Source: Rhodocyclaceae bacterium
GTDB lineage: Bacteria; Pseudomonadota; Gammaproteobacteria; Burkholderiales; Rhodocyclaceae
NCBI GenBank assembly: GCA_030824115.1
Contig: JAVBYI010000003.1
Span: 1-63,392 of the forward strand
Direction of reading: 5' to 3'
Length of the DNA: 63,392 bases
Made by a program: the position numbers and the translations under genes. Under the pieces are notes generated by a model that was not told where the DNA came from, ran no database searches, and saw only the letters and a list, made by a program, of their open reading frames with translations. The first letter of the stretch is position 1, and each line of letters begins with the position of its first letter. This document shows, piece by piece, positions 26,536-35,485 of this stretch.

Positions 26536-27318
26536 ATGATTCGCTCCCTTTGGATTGCCAAGACCGGCCTGGATGCCCAGCAGACCAATCTGGATGTGAT
26601 TTCTCACAACCTGGCTAACGTCAGCACCAACGGCTACAAGCGTCAGCGTGCGGTTTTCGAGGACTTGCTGTATCAGAATATGCGCCAGCCGGGCGCGCAA
26701 TCCACGCAACAAACGCAGATTCCTTCCGGTTTGTTGCTCGGCACCGGTGTTCGCCCGGTCTCGACCGAGCATATGTTTACGCAAGGCAATGTTCAGCGTA
26801 CCGATAACGCGCTCGACATGGCCATCAATGGCAACGGTTTTTTCCAGATCCAGATGCCGGATGGCACGCTGGCCTACACCCGCGACGGGGCTTTCCAACG
26901 CGACAATACGGGACAGATCGTCACCTCCAGCGGTTATCCGCTGTCGCCCGCCATTACCATCCCTCAGGATGCCATCACCATTACGATCAGTCGTGACGGC
27001 ATTGTTTCCGTGTTGCAGGCGGGGCAGACGACACCCACTGAAGTCGGCAACGTCCAGTTGGCGACCTTCATCAATAATGGCGGCTTGCAAAGCGTGGGCG
27101 AAAACCTCTTTGTCGAAACGGCATCGAGCGGTGCGCCCACACCGAATACGCCCGGCAACAACGGCACTGGCCTGATCAATCAGGGCAATGTGGAAACCTC
27201 GAACGTAAACGTGGCTGAAGAACTGGTCACCATGATTCAGACGCAGCGTGCCTACGAAATGAACTCCAAGGCGGTGACAACATCGGATGCGATGCTTGGC
27301 CGCCTGACCCAATTGTGA
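26536..27318 (+). CDS. flgG: flagellar distal rod protein FlgG
   Basis: Distal rod subunit of 260 residues, the normal size. It carries [30 protein letters not shown] and the C-terminal [20 protein letters not shown]. The start follows SD AAAGGA. flgH begins about 8 bp after the stop. Confidence 0.97.
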   Translation: MIRSLWIAKTGLDAQQTNLDVISHNLANVSTNGYKRQRAVFEDLLYQNMRQPGAQSTQQTQIPSGLLLGTGVRPVSTEHMFTQGNVQRTDNALDMAINGNGFFQIQMPDGTLAYTRDGAFQRDNTGQIVTSSGYPLSPAITIPQDAITITISRDGIVSVLQAGQTTPTEVGNVQLATFINNGGLQSVGENLFVETASSGAPTPNTPGNNGTGLINQGNVETSNVNVAEELVTMIQTQRAYEMNSKAVTTSDAMLGRLTQL

Positions 27319-27326
27319 GGTGAGTG

Positions 27327-28004
27327 ATGATCTTATTTGATCGCATCCTGATTGTTCTGTTGCTGACCTCAGCGGCTTTGCTGGCGGGTTGTGTGACGAC
27401 AACACCCGCCACGGCAGTGCATCAGCCGATGACGATTCGCCCGGAAGTCAAACAACTCGCAGCTGCCAATGGCAGCATTTACAGTGCCGCTACAGCTCGC
27501 CCGCTGTTCGAAGACCGCCGCGCCCGTCTGGTGGGCGATACGCTGACGATCAATATTGCCGAAAAAACAGCGGCCGCGAAGAAGTCGGATACCAAGGCGG
27601 ATCGTAACCATAGCAGTGAAGTTGCTGTGCCAACCATGCTTGGTTTGCCTCTGAAGAGTTTTCAGGGCACTACGCTTTCCACAACCAGCGACCACGCATT
27701 TGAGGGCTCAGGTGAAAACACATCCTCGAATAACTTTACTGGTGTCTTGACGGTGACGGTTATCGAGGTCTATCCGAATGGCAACCTGCTGGTGTCCGGT
27801 GAGAAGCAGATCGGTCTGAAGGAGGGTGAGGAGTTCATCCGCTTCTCCGGCGTGGTTAACCCCAATACGATTACGGCAGCCAACACCGTGCAATCCACTC
27901 AGGTGGCGGATGCCCGCATCGAATACAAAGCCAATGGCTTTATCGACTCGGCTCAGGTCATGGGTTGGCTTGGCCGCTTCTTCCTGACTTTCCTGCCCTT
28001 CTGA
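27327..28004 (+). CDS. flgH: flagellar L-ring lipoprotein FlgH
   Basis: Forms the outer-membrane ring around the rod. The signal peptide ends in the lipobox L-L-A-G-C with Cys22, so it is a lipoprotein. The body shows L-F-E-D-R-R-A-R-L-V-G-D-T-L-T-I and the C-terminal N-G-F-I-D-S-A-Q-V-M-G-W-L-G-R-F-F. It is 225 residues from ATG 27327; GTG 27324 would add one residue. Its presence shows a Gram-negative envelope. Confidence 0.96.
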   Translation: MILFDRILIVLLLTSAALLAGCVTTTPATAVHQPMTIRPEVKQLAAANGSIYSAATARPLFEDRRARLVGDTLTINIAEKTAAAKKSDTKADRNHSSEVAVPTMLGLPLKSFQGTTLSTTSDHAFEGSGENTSSNNFTGVLTVTVIEVYPNGNLLVSGEKQIGLKEGEEFIRFSGVVNPNTITAANTVQSTQVADARIEYKANGFIDSAQVMGWLGRFFLTFLPF

Positions 28005-28015
28005 GAGCCTTCAAT

Positions 28016-29122
28016 ATGAACGCCGTCCATAAATTCCTGATTGGCCTGATGTGGTTGTTTGCTGCCTTGATGGTAAGCGATGCGGCACGAGCGGAACGGA
28101 TCAAGGAGATTGCCTCGATTGCCGGGGTGCGCAGCAACCAGTTGGTGGGCTACGGCATTGTGGTCGGACTCGATGGTACCGGCGAGAATATGCCTTTCAC
28201 CACGCAAAGCATGGTGAACATGCTCTCGCGCATGGGCGTTTCTCTTCCCCCCGGTCAGACGATGCAGTTCAAAAATGCGGCAGCGGTGATGGTGACGGCC
28301 GATTTGCCGCCGTTTGCACGCTCGGGTCAGCCGCTGGATGTGACCGTGTCCTCAATCGGTAGCGCCAAGTCCTTGCGTGGCGGCACATTGATCATGACGC
28401 CGCTCAAGGGTGCGGATGGCAATGTGTATGCGATGGCGCAGGGCAATCTTGTGGTCAGCGGTGCGGGGGCATCGGCCGGTGGCTCGAAGGCGGTTGTCAA
28501 TCATCTGGCCGTTGGGCGCATTGCCAATGGCGCCACGGTTGAACGTGAGGTGCCGATGAACATTGGTGAAGGCGATGTTGCGCATTTCGAGTTGCGCCGT
28601 ACGGATTTTGGTACAGCCCAGCGCATGGTGGATGCCATCAACAAGGCAATGGGACAGGGTACGGCGGTCGCTGCCGACGGTCGCCAGATACAGGTGAAAC
28701 TGCCACCGAATCCGGCGCAGCGCGTTGCTTTTCTTGGGGCGGTAGAGAATCTCAATGTTACTCCCATGCAGTTGCCGGCCAAGGTGATTGTCAATGCGCG
28801 TACCGGCTCGGTGGTGATGAATCAATCGGTCATGCTGGACGAATGTGCGATTGCGCATGGCAACCTCTCTGTTTCGGTCTCGGCAGATAATCAGGTGAGC
28901 CAGCCCGGGGCGCTTTCAGGTGGGCAGACCGCCGGGACGACCAATGCTTCCATCGACATCAAGCAGGAAGGCGGGGCACTGATGACACTGAAGGCGGGCG
29001 CCAGCCTCGCCGATGTGGTCAAGGCATTGAATGCGATTGGGGCGAATCCACAGGATCTGATTGCCATTTTGCAGGCGATGAAGATGGCCGGTTCGCTGCG
29101 CGCCGAGTTGGAAATCATTTAA
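28016..29122 (+). CDS. flgI: flagellar P-ring protein FlgI
   Basis: Periplasmic ring protein around the rod, assembled with help from FlgA. ATG 28016 is chosen because it begins a proper signal peptide (M-N-A-V-H-K-F then a hydrophobic core, cleavage near A-R-A). The mature part starts E-R-I-K-E-I-A-S-I-A-G-V-R and has Q-L-V-G-Y-G-I-V-V-G-L-D-G-T-G. The protein has 368 residues, the usual size. An upstream in-frame start would overlap flgH without a signal. Confidence 0.96.
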   Translation: MNAVHKFLIGLMWLFAALMVSDAARAERIKEIASIAGVRSNQLVGYGIVVGLDGTGENMPFTTQSMVNMLSRMGVSLPPGQTMQFKNAAAVMVTADLPPFARSGQPLDVTVSSIGSAKSLRGGTLIMTPLKGADGNVYAMAQGNLVVSGAGASAGGSKAVVNHLAVGRIANGATVEREVPMNIGEGDVAHFELRRTDFGTAQRMVDAINKAMGQGTAVAADGRQIQVKLPPNPAQRVAFLGAVENLNVTPMQLPAKVIVNARTGSVVMNQSVMLDECAIAHGNLSVSVSADNQVSQPGALSGGQTAGTTNASIDIKQEGGALMTLKAGASLADVVKALNAIGANPQDLIAILQAMKMAGSLRAELEII

Positions 29123-29145
29123 GCCCGAATCCAATACGGGAAATC

Positions 29146-29158
29146 GGCAGGTTTTGCC
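29146..29158. repeat. imperfect GGCAN-N3-TTGCC palindrome after flgI
   Basis: GGCAGGTTTTGCC differs by one arm base from the GGCAA-N3-TTGCC family. It lies in the 84-bp gap between flgI and flgJ, which also holds a second palindromic TTGCCGGCCAA. Confidence 0.35.
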
Positions 29159-29206
29159 GGCGTGATTGATGGATTGCCGGCCAAGTGAGCAGGCAACCTA
29201 GGCACC

Positions 29207-30157
29207 ATGAATAGCAGCGCGACCCCGCTACCCTCCATTTTCGACACGCAATCCCTTGCTGGCCTCAAAAAGGGGCTGCGCACGGATGATCCGCAAGCCT
29301 TGAAGGCGGCGGCCCAGCAGTTCGAGGCGATCTTTCTGCAGATGATGATGAAGTCGATGCGTGCCGCATCGCCGCAGGACAGTGTTTTCGATAGCGATCA
29401 GTCGCGCTTCTATCAGGAATTACTGGATTCCCAGCTATCCCAGGTGATGGCAGCCAAGGGTGGAACGGGCTTGGCGGCGGTGATTGAGCGGCAGCTTTCG
29501 GGAGGCGGCTTGGGAACGCCCGCCGAGTACGAGGGCGGATTGCCATTGATTCCCCCGTCACGCAGTTTTCCATTAAGTCCGGGACAGCGTGGCTTGCCTT
29601 TGCCAGAGGATGGTGTGCAGCACCCAATGCCGCTTGAGAGCAGCCCGGTGCGCCCCTCGGTGTCCAGTGTGGGGCCGGCGGTAACGGCAGAGAGTCAGGC
29701 TCAGGGATTTGCCAGCAATCTGTGGCCTCAGGCCGTGGTGGCCAGCCAGACAACGGGTATTCCCCCTCAGTTCCTGATTGCCCATGCTGCGCTGGAAAGT
29801 GGTTGGGGGAAGAGCGAGCCGCGCTTTGTCGATGGACGCCAGAGCCATAATCTCTTCGGAATCAAGGCAGGCAGCAACTGGCATGGCGAAACGGTTGAAT
29901 CGGTGACGACCGAGTATGTGAATGGTGTTGCCGAGCGGCGCGTCGAACGTTTCCGCGCCTATGCTTCCTATGCCGAGGGGTTTGAAGACTATGCCCGGCT
30001 CCTCGCCCAGTCTCCGCGCTACGCCGCAGTGGTGGGCAGTCAGGATGCGTCGAGTTTTGCACGCGGCCTGCAACGGGCCGGCTATGCCACTGATCCTGCG
30101 TATGCCAGCAAGCTGATGCGGGTCATCGGCAACCTGGAGCAAAAGCTCACCGGATAA
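29207..30157 (+). CDS. flgJ: rod cap and peptidoglycan hydrolase FlgJ
   Basis: Bifunctional protein: the N-terminal part (about 1-105; A-A-Q-Q-F-E-A-I-F-L-Q-M-M-M-K-S-M-R) caps the growing rod, and the C-terminal glucosaminidase-like part (about 165-316; A-H-A-A-L-E-S-G-W-G-K and N-L-F-G-I-K-A) opens the peptidoglycan for it. Glu in A-L-E-S-G-W-G is the likely catalytic acid. A Pro/Ser-rich linker joins the two. The 316-residue length matches the gamma/beta-proteobacterial two-domain form. Confidence 0.95.
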   Translation: MNSSATPLPSIFDTQSLAGLKKGLRTDDPQALKAAAQQFEAIFLQMMMKSMRAASPQDSVFDSDQSRFYQELLDSQLSQVMAAKGGTGLAAVIERQLSGGGLGTPAEYEGGLPLIPPSRSFPLSPGQRGLPLPEDGVQHPMPLESSPVRPSVSSVGPAVTAESQAQGFASNLWPQAVVASQTTGIPPQFLIAHAALESGWGKSEPRFVDGRQSHNLFGIKAGSNWHGETVESVTTEYVNGVAERRVERFRAYASYAEGFEDYARLLAQSPRYAAVVGSQDASSFARGLQRAGYATDPAYASKLMRVIGNLEQKLTG

Positions 30158-30211
30158 AGGATCGGGTAGCTGGCATGTAGTGTGCTTGTTATGGGGTGGA
30201 GGGAGCGTGAC

Positions 30212-30238
30212 TCAAGCGCCCTCTGGCTGAACCGATAA
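30212..30238 (+). promoter_or_regulatory. sigma-28 (FliA) promoter of flgKL
   Basis: TCAAGCGC and ACCGATAA stand exactly 11 bp apart; the -10 half matches GCCGATAA at 7 of 8. It lies 20 bp before the flgK ATG region, so the start site would fall about 14 bp upstream of that ATG. This places the hook-filament junction genes in the late class. Confidence 0.78.
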
Positions 30239-30258
30239 TCAAGCAAGGTGGAAAAATC

Positions 30259-32457
30259 ATGAGTGTTCTGAATATTGGCATTACGGGCCTGCGCGTTGCG
30301 CAGGCGGGCTTGATGACAACAAGCCACAATATCGCCAATGCTTCGACGGTGGGTTACAACCGTCAGACCAACATTCAGGCATCGGCGCTACCCAATTACA
30401 CCGGATATGGTTTTGTCGGGCAGGGCGCCAATGTATCGTCGGTACAGCGTGTTTACAGCGAATACCTGACGACCCAGATTCTCGGTGCCGAAGCCAATGT
30501 GGGCGAATTGGACATGTATCTGAGGCAGGCCCAGCAGATCGACAATTTGCTGGCTGATCCGAATGCGGGCCTGTCTCCCGCGCTTTCCGAATTTTTCCAG
30601 GCCACCCAGCAGGTGGCTGCCAATCCCGGTTCCGTTCCGGCGCGTCAGTCCATGCTTTCTTCGGCGCAGGCATTAGTCGCACGTTTCCAGTCGCTCGACC
30701 AGCGCATGACCGAGATTCGCCAAGGCGTTAACACCGAGTTGATTAACGAGGTGTCGGTGATCAATGCCTACGCCAACCAGATTGCCGAGTTGAACGATCG
30801 TATCGTGCGTGCCACGTCCCTTGCTCAGGGGCAGCCGCCCAATGATCTGCTGGATCAGCGTGATCAGCTGATTCGTCAGATCAACAAGGAAATCCGCGTG
30901 TCGGTCGTACCGGAGTCCACCGGCAGTTACAACGTATTTATCGGGACGGGACAGCCACTGGTGGTGGGCACGACGGCTTTCCAGTTTGAAGCCGGCGGGG
31001 TGTCAACAGAAGACCCCGAGCGGATTACCGTGAGCATGCTGACCCCTTCGGGCGCGAAGATCGACGTTGCGGAATCGCTGATTCAGGGTGGTCAACTGGG
31101 CGGGTTGCTGAGTTTCCGCAGCCAGACGCTGGATGTGGCCCAAAATGCTCTGGGCAAGGTGGCCATGGCCATTGGCATGACCTTCAATACACAGCATCGA
31201 CTGGGCATTGATCTGCAAGGCGTGGCCGGACTCGACATGTTTACCGTGCCTCAACCGCAGGTACTGGCCAATGCGTCGAATACCAGTGGTGCCGATATCA
31301 CGGCACAGATTATTGATAGCGACTACAAGCTTGATTTTGGGGCCAACACGATTACCCGATTGTCGGATGGCACTGTCGGTGCGATTGGCGCGACACCTCC
31401 TTTCGATGGCCTGACCATTAATCTGACTTCCGGCGCCCCCGGCGGAACTGACGTGTTTATCATCAAGCCGGGCAACCCACCGGCGCAGCGCGTGTTTGGA
31501 CAATCCGACAACACGGGTAATGCGGTCTATGACGTCGTGGGCACCAACTTGCAGAGTTTCCCGAGCATTGCCAGTGATTATCGTTTGTCAGTTACCGATG
31601 GTACCGGCCGTCTGAGTCTGGTTCGACTGGCGGATAACATGATCTGGACGGCGACGGACATGGCTGACCTGCAAACCCAGCTTGCTCAGGATCCACAGGG
31701 GTTCCTTCTGGACTGGGCGGGTGCTGCATCGCTGACAACGGGCGAGTCCTTCCTCATCATGCCGACGCGCAATGCCGCCAAGAACATGAGCGTTGCGATT
31801 GCCGATCCACTGAAGGTGGCCGCCGCCGCGCCTTTTCGGACCGAAACCATCTTGTCGAACAAGGGGACGGGAAAGATTGATACCGGCAGCGTGATTGCGC
31901 TCGACCCGGCCGGTATTCCCCTGCCGAACGATCTGATTCTGGTTTATCACGGTACCCCTGACCGTATCGAGCTTGATTTTGATGCCGATGGCGACGGTAA
32001 CGGTGATGGTGCGCCGGTGACCGTGAATTTCACACCGGGTCAGCCGAATGTCATCAATTATCTTGGCATGCAATTCACTATTTCAGGCGTGCCGGCCGAG
32101 AACGACAAATTCAAGATCACACTGAGCAAGAATGGAGTTTCAGATAACCGCAATGCGATTGCGCTGGGTAATTTGCAGAGCAAGGCGGTGTTGGGAAATG
32201 GGTCTGCGACCTACCAGTCGGGTTATGGTCAGCTTGTCAGCTACGTGGGTAACAAGACGCGCGAGGTGGAAGTCACCGGGCTTGCCCAGCAAACACTCGC
32301 AGATCAGGGAGAGATGATGCGTCTGCAGCTTTCCGGGGTGAATCTGGATGAAGAGGCAGCGAACCTGCTCAAGTTCCAGCAGGCTTACCAGGCATCTGCA
32401 AAAATCATGGAAATCGCCGGCCGCATGTTTGATGAACTGCTCGCGCTAGGCAGTTAA
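30259..32457 (+). CDS. flgK: hook-filament junction protein FlgK (HAP1)
   Basis: First junction protein between hook and filament, exported with chaperone FlgN. The N-terminal helix region has L-N-I-G-I-T-G-L-R-V-A-Q-A-G-L with S-H-N-I-A-N-A-S-T-V-G-Y. The C-terminal V-N-L-D-E-E-A-A-N-L-L-K-F-Q-Q-A-Y is typical. At 732 residues it is longer than the enteric protein (547); the extra length is in the variable middle, which includes a D-F-D-A-D-G-D-G-N-G-D-G stretch. SD AAGGTGG precedes the ATG. Confidence 0.96.
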   Translation: MSVLNIGITGLRVAQAGLMTTSHNIANASTVGYNRQTNIQASALPNYTGYGFVGQGANVSSVQRVYSEYLTTQILGAEANVGELDMYLRQAQQIDNLLADPNAGLSPALSEFFQATQQVAANPGSVPARQSMLSSAQALVARFQSLDQRMTEIRQGVNTELINEVSVINAYANQIAELNDRIVRATSLAQGQPPNDLLDQRDQLIRQINKEIRVSVVPESTGSYNVFIGTGQPLVVGTTAFQFEAGGVSTEDPERITVSMLTPSGAKIDVAESLIQGGQLGGLLSFRSQTLDVAQNALGKVAMAIGMTFNTQHRLGIDLQGVAGLDMFTVPQPQVLANASNTSGADITAQIIDSDYKLDFGANTITRLSDGTVGAIGATPPFDGLTINLTSGAPGGTDVFIIKPGNPPAQRVFGQSDNTGNAVYDVVGTNLQSFPSIASDYRLSVTDGTGRLSLVRLADNMIWTATDMADLQTQLAQDPQGFLLDWAGAASLTTGESFLIMPTRNAAKNMSVAIADPLKVAAAAPFRTETILSNKGTGKIDTGSVIALDPAGIPLPNDLILVYHGTPDRIELDFDADGDGNGDGAPVTVNFTPGQPNVINYLGMQFTISGVPAENDKFKITLSKNGVSDNRNAIALGNLQSKAVLGNGSATYQSGYGQLVSYVGNKTREVEVTGLAQQTLADQGEMMRLQLSGVNLDEEAANLLKFQQAYQASAKIMEIAGRMFDELLALGS

Positions 32458-32474
32458 GGATTGAGGAGACTGTT

Positions 32475-33866
32475 ATGAGAGTCAGCACCAGTATGGTTTT
32501 CGATGCCGGCGTGCGTACCATCAATTCGCAAACCGGCAAGCTCCTGCACCTGCAACAGCAGGTAGCAACCGGACGCAGGATCGTGACACCCGCAGATGAT
32601 CCGGTGGCGGCAGCACGCGTCCTCGAATTAACGCAGGCCAGCGATGTCGTGTCGCAGTTTGCGCGCAACCGTGACAGCGCACAAGGTTCGCTGGCCATGG
32701 AAGAAACCCAGCTGACCGGCATTGGCGAGTTGGTGACGCGCGTGCGCGAACTGGCTGTTCAAGGCGGAAATGGTTCGTTAACGCGGGAAAACCGTCGTGC
32801 CATCACGGCTGAATTACGGGCCCGCTTCGAGGAGTTGATGGGCTATGCCAATGCCCGCGATGGCAACGGTAAATACCTTTTTTCGGGATATATGGGCGAT
32901 ACCCGGCCGTTTAGCGGCTCGGTTGAAACAGCAGTACAAAATGGAGTTGCCTACGATGGAGATGACGGACAACGCCTGTTGCAGGTTTCTCCTTCGCGCG
33001 TGATCGAGATTAGCGACTCCGGCAAGGATATTTTTCAGCGCATCCGGGATGGCAACGGGACTTTCGCGACCGGGGTGAATATCGCCAATTCGGGAACGGC
33101 GGTCATTGATGGCGGTGCCGTCACCGATCCGGCAAAATGGGCTGCGGCCACCAATCCCGGCAACTATGAAGTACAGTTCGCCACCTACCGAAACGGCAAT
33201 CTGGTGCTTGCTGATGGCACCATTCCTACCGCTACGCCACCAGTTACGGTATCCATCTATCCGCTTGAGCCGGGCGATGCGTCTGTAGAACGTTTTTACG
33301 ACATCGTCGATACGGCAACGGGTAATTCCGTATTCACCGGCGGTGCTCCCGATACCACGTATGGAACGGGGTCGTTCGCACTCCACAAATATTCGAGCGG
33401 TGCGTCGATTCCGCTGGTTGGGCCGGGCAACATTGATCTGGGCGCCAATGTGTTGATCAACGGCGAGCCGCGAACAGGCGATGAGTTCACAATTCAGCCT
33501 TCCACGACGCAGGATCTGTTCAAGACACTGGGGACGCTGATTGTCGATCTTGAGGATGCCACCTCGAATGATGGTCAGCATGCACTGTTGGCAAACCGTA
33601 TCGGTTTTGCGCTGACCAATCTCGATCAGGCCGAGCAGAACATCCTGCGTGTGCGTGCTCAGGTTGGCTCGCGCCTGCAGGAGGTCGACAGCCTGCAAGC
33701 GATCAATGAAGATATTCAAATTCAGTATCAGCAGTCGATTTCAAACCTGCAGGATCTGGATTACGCCAAGACCATCAGCGATCTGACCCGCAAGCAAGTC
33801 GACCTGCAGGCGGCGCAGCAGTCGTTCGTGCAGGTTTCCAGACTATCTCTGTTCAACTACCTGTGA
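32475..33866 (+). CDS. flgL: hook-filament junction protein FlgL (HAP3)
   Basis: Second junction protein, flagellin-like, 463 residues. The N-terminal part has T-P-A-D-D-P-V-A-A-A-R-V-L-E-L-T, and the C-terminal helix region has S-N-L-Q-D-L-D-Y-A-K-T-I-S-D-L-T-R. It is 17 bp after flgK and shares its FliA promoter. Longer than the enteric 317-residue protein by extra variable domain sequence. Its stop overlaps the possible ATG start of the lipoprotein gene (TGATG). Confidence 0.95.
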   Translation: MRVSTSMVFDAGVRTINSQTGKLLHLQQQVATGRRIVTPADDPVAAARVLELTQASDVVSQFARNRDSAQGSLAMEETQLTGIGELVTRVRELAVQGGNGSLTRENRRAITAELRARFEELMGYANARDGNGKYLFSGYMGDTRPFSGSVETAVQNGVAYDGDDGQRLLQVSPSRVIEISDSGKDIFQRIRDGNGTFATGVNIANSGTAVIDGGAVTDPAKWAAATNPGNYEVQFATYRNGNLVLADGTIPTATPPVTVSIYPLEPGDASVERFYDIVDTATGNSVFTGGAPDTTYGTGSFALHKYSSGASIPLVGPGNIDLGANVLINGEPRTGDEFTIQPSTTQDLFKTLGTLIVDLEDATSNDGQHALLANRIGFALTNLDQAEQNILRVRAQVGSRLQEVDSLQAINEDIQIQYQQSISNLQDLDYAKTISDLTRKQVDLQAAQQSFVQVSRLSLFNYL

Positions 33867-34405
33867 TGGGGCCTATCGTGATGCCGTCTCGCCAGCACCG
33901 ACTTTTTATTTCCACCTTGATGGCGGCACTTCTGTTGGCTGGCTGTTCCAGTACGCCCCAAAATGAAAATGTCCGCGGCGTGAGCAGTCAGGTAACCAAT
34001 GCGGCGGCGGATGTGGTCGCCGAAGTTTTCGGCGCACCACTGATTCCTGATATCCCGATCGTCATCGGACCATCTGTCACTTATCCGCTCGAAAAGCTGG
34101 TGTATTGGGGTGTGTGGGCAGGCGCTGCTTATTTGATTCTTGATCCGCTTTCTCCGAACTGGCAGATTGAGGAAGCCCGCTTTCCCGAGAACCACGTTCA
34201 TTTCCAGTTGGCAATGAAGCGCTACTACGCCGGTGGTGCGGGTGAGGCACGGGTGATCTTTCACCGCCGTGCCAAGGAGTTGATGCGCGCAGGCGGGTTC
34301 GGCAGCTATGAGGTGATTGAGTATTCGGAGGGGATGGAATCCTCCGTGCTCGGCTCCCAGCGCGTTGCTGAGGGTGTGGTGCGCTTCAGAAAATCTGTCG
34401 GCTGA
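33866..34405 (+). CDS. unrecognised lipoprotein following flgL
   Basis: I do not recognise this family. The product (179 residues from ATG 33866, or 174 from ATG 33881) has a signal peptide with lipobox L-L-A-G-C, then a short Ser/Thr/Asn linker. A hydrophobic stretch (L-V-Y-W-G-V-W-A-G-A-A-Y-L-I-L) lies near residue 80, and a mixed C-terminal domain follows. The positively charged start of the signal peptide, M-P-S-R-Q-H-R-L-F, is encoded by a reverse copy of the 25-bp repeat, which also supplies ATG 33881. TGATG overlap with flgL suggests coupling and FliA-dependent expression. It may be an envelope partner of the flagellum, but nothing shows its function. Confidence 0.7.
   Translation: MGPIVMPSRQHRLFISTLMAALLLAGCSSTPQNENVRGVSSQVTNAAADVVAEVFGAPLIPDIPIVIGPSVTYPLEKLVYWGVWAGAAYLILDPLSPNWQIEEARFPENHVHFQLAMKRYYAGGAGEARVIFHRRAKELMRAGGFGSYEVIEYSEGMESSVLGSQRVAEGVVRFRKSVG
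33882..33906 (-). repeat. 25-bp interspersed repeat, copy 7 (start of lipoprotein gene)
   Basis: Reverse copy with one substitution in the conserved block (GGTGCTGG for GGCGCTGG). It provides the possible start codon and the basic n-region of the signal peptide. Confidence 0.9.
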
Positions 34406-35194
34406 TCAGCCGCCGCCAGCGGCACGCATCACTTGTGCCATGGCACGAAACGCCTGATCGAAAAGTGTTTCCATCGCCGCGCCGAAGTAGGGCATGGAAA
34501 ACATCAGCACGACAAAACCGGAGACCAGCGTGACCGGAAATCCGACTGCAAAAATGTTGAGTTGCGGCGCAACGCGCGCCAGCACGCCCATGGCCAGGTT
34601 GGCGATGAGGAGCGCGGTGATCATCGGCAAGGCCAGTAGCAAACCGGATGAAAACATGGTGGAAGACCAGAGCAGCAGACTGGAAAAACTGCCGGCACTG
34701 AAGGGCGTGACAGAAACCGGCAGCAGCCGGAAGGTTTCGGTCAGCACCGACAGGGTGAGCAAATGCCCGTTCATGGCGAGGAAGATCAGCGTGGTGATCA
34801 GCCCAAGAAATTCTGCGAGTACCGGTGTCTGGCCGGCGTTCTGTGGGTCGTAGAACACGGCAAAGGAAAGACTCATCTGCATGCCGATCAGTTCGCCGGC
34901 GACATCGATGGCGGCAAAGGCAATGCGTAGCGTGAAACCGAGCAGTATGCCGATCAGGATCTGTTGTGCCAAGATGACCAGACCGATCCATGAACCGGGC
35001 GGTACGGGCGGCATTGGGGGCAGGACGGGCATCAGCGCGATGGTGATGATGAGCCCGACACCAAGGCGGATGCGGGCGGGTTGCGCGACGTTGTTGAAGA
35101 TCGGTGCGCTGGCCAGCATGGCCAGAATTCGCGCGAGCGGAAAAATGAAGGCGACCAGCCAGGCGTCCAGTTGCGCACTGGTAAAGCTGATCAT
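34406..35194 (-). CDS. fliR: flagellar export gate protein FliR
   Basis: Membrane subunit of the type III export gate. The 262-residue protein has about six hydrophobic segments and the N-terminal W-L-V-A-F-I-F-P-L-A-R-I-L-A-M. It is the last gene of the fliF-to-fliR run and starts 12 bp after fliQ. Its stop lies immediately next to the convergent lipoprotein gene, with no intergenic DNA between them. Confidence 0.95.
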   Translation of the reverse strand: MISFTSAQLDAWLVAFIFPLARILAMLASAPIFNNVAQPARIRLGVGLIITIALMPVLPPMPPVPPGSWIGLVILAQQILIGILLGFTLRIAFAAIDVAGELIGMQMSLSFAVFYDPQNAGQTPVLAEFLGLITTLIFLAMNGHLLTLSVLTETFRLLPVSVTPFSAGSFSSLLLWSSTMFSSGLLLALPMITALLIANLAMGVLARVAPQLNIFAVGFPVTLVSGFVVLMFSMPYFGAAMETLFDQAFRAMAQVMRAAGGG

Positions 35195-35206
35195 CAGTGC
35201 CGCCCG

Positions 35207-35476
35207 CTAACCGATCAACGTCGGTATCGATCCGTACAGGCGCCGCATGTAATCGGTGAGCGTGGTGATCATCCAGGGACCGGCAACGACCATGGTGATG
35301 AAAACGATGATCAGTTTTGGCACAAAGGACAGCGTTGCTTCGTTGATCTGCGTGGCGGCCTGGAAGATCGAGATCAGCAGGCCGGTGACCAGTGCGGCGA
35401 TGAACAGAGGGGCAGAAATCAGCAGGGTAACTTCAAGCGCCTGACGGCCGATGTCGATAACGGTGGTAGGTGTCAT
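35207..35476 (-). CDS. fliQ: flagellar export gate protein FliQ
   Basis: Small export-gate subunit of 89 residues, forming a helical hairpin of two membrane segments (about 15-40 and 50-75). It has the family's M-T-P-T-T-V-I-D-I-G-R-Q-A-L start and A-A-T-Q-I-N-E-A-T-L-S-F-V-P-K. It lies between fliP (9 bp) and fliR. Confidence 0.96.
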   Translation of the reverse strand: MTPTTVIDIGRQALEVTLLISAPLFIAALVTGLLISIFQAATQINEATLSFVPKLIIVFITMVVAGPWMITTLTDYMRRLYGSIPTLIG

Positions 35477-35485
35477 GATTTTCCT

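Noticed and set aside
33882..33906. The repeat as a Neisseria-type DNA uptake sequence, because several reverse copies begin ATGCCGTCT or GCCGTCT
   Set aside because: Other copies read GCCGTCC or GCCGTAT at the same place, while the conserved block is the far longer GCCAGCGCCGACTTTT; the density is also much lower than for uptake sequences. It stays a remote possibility.
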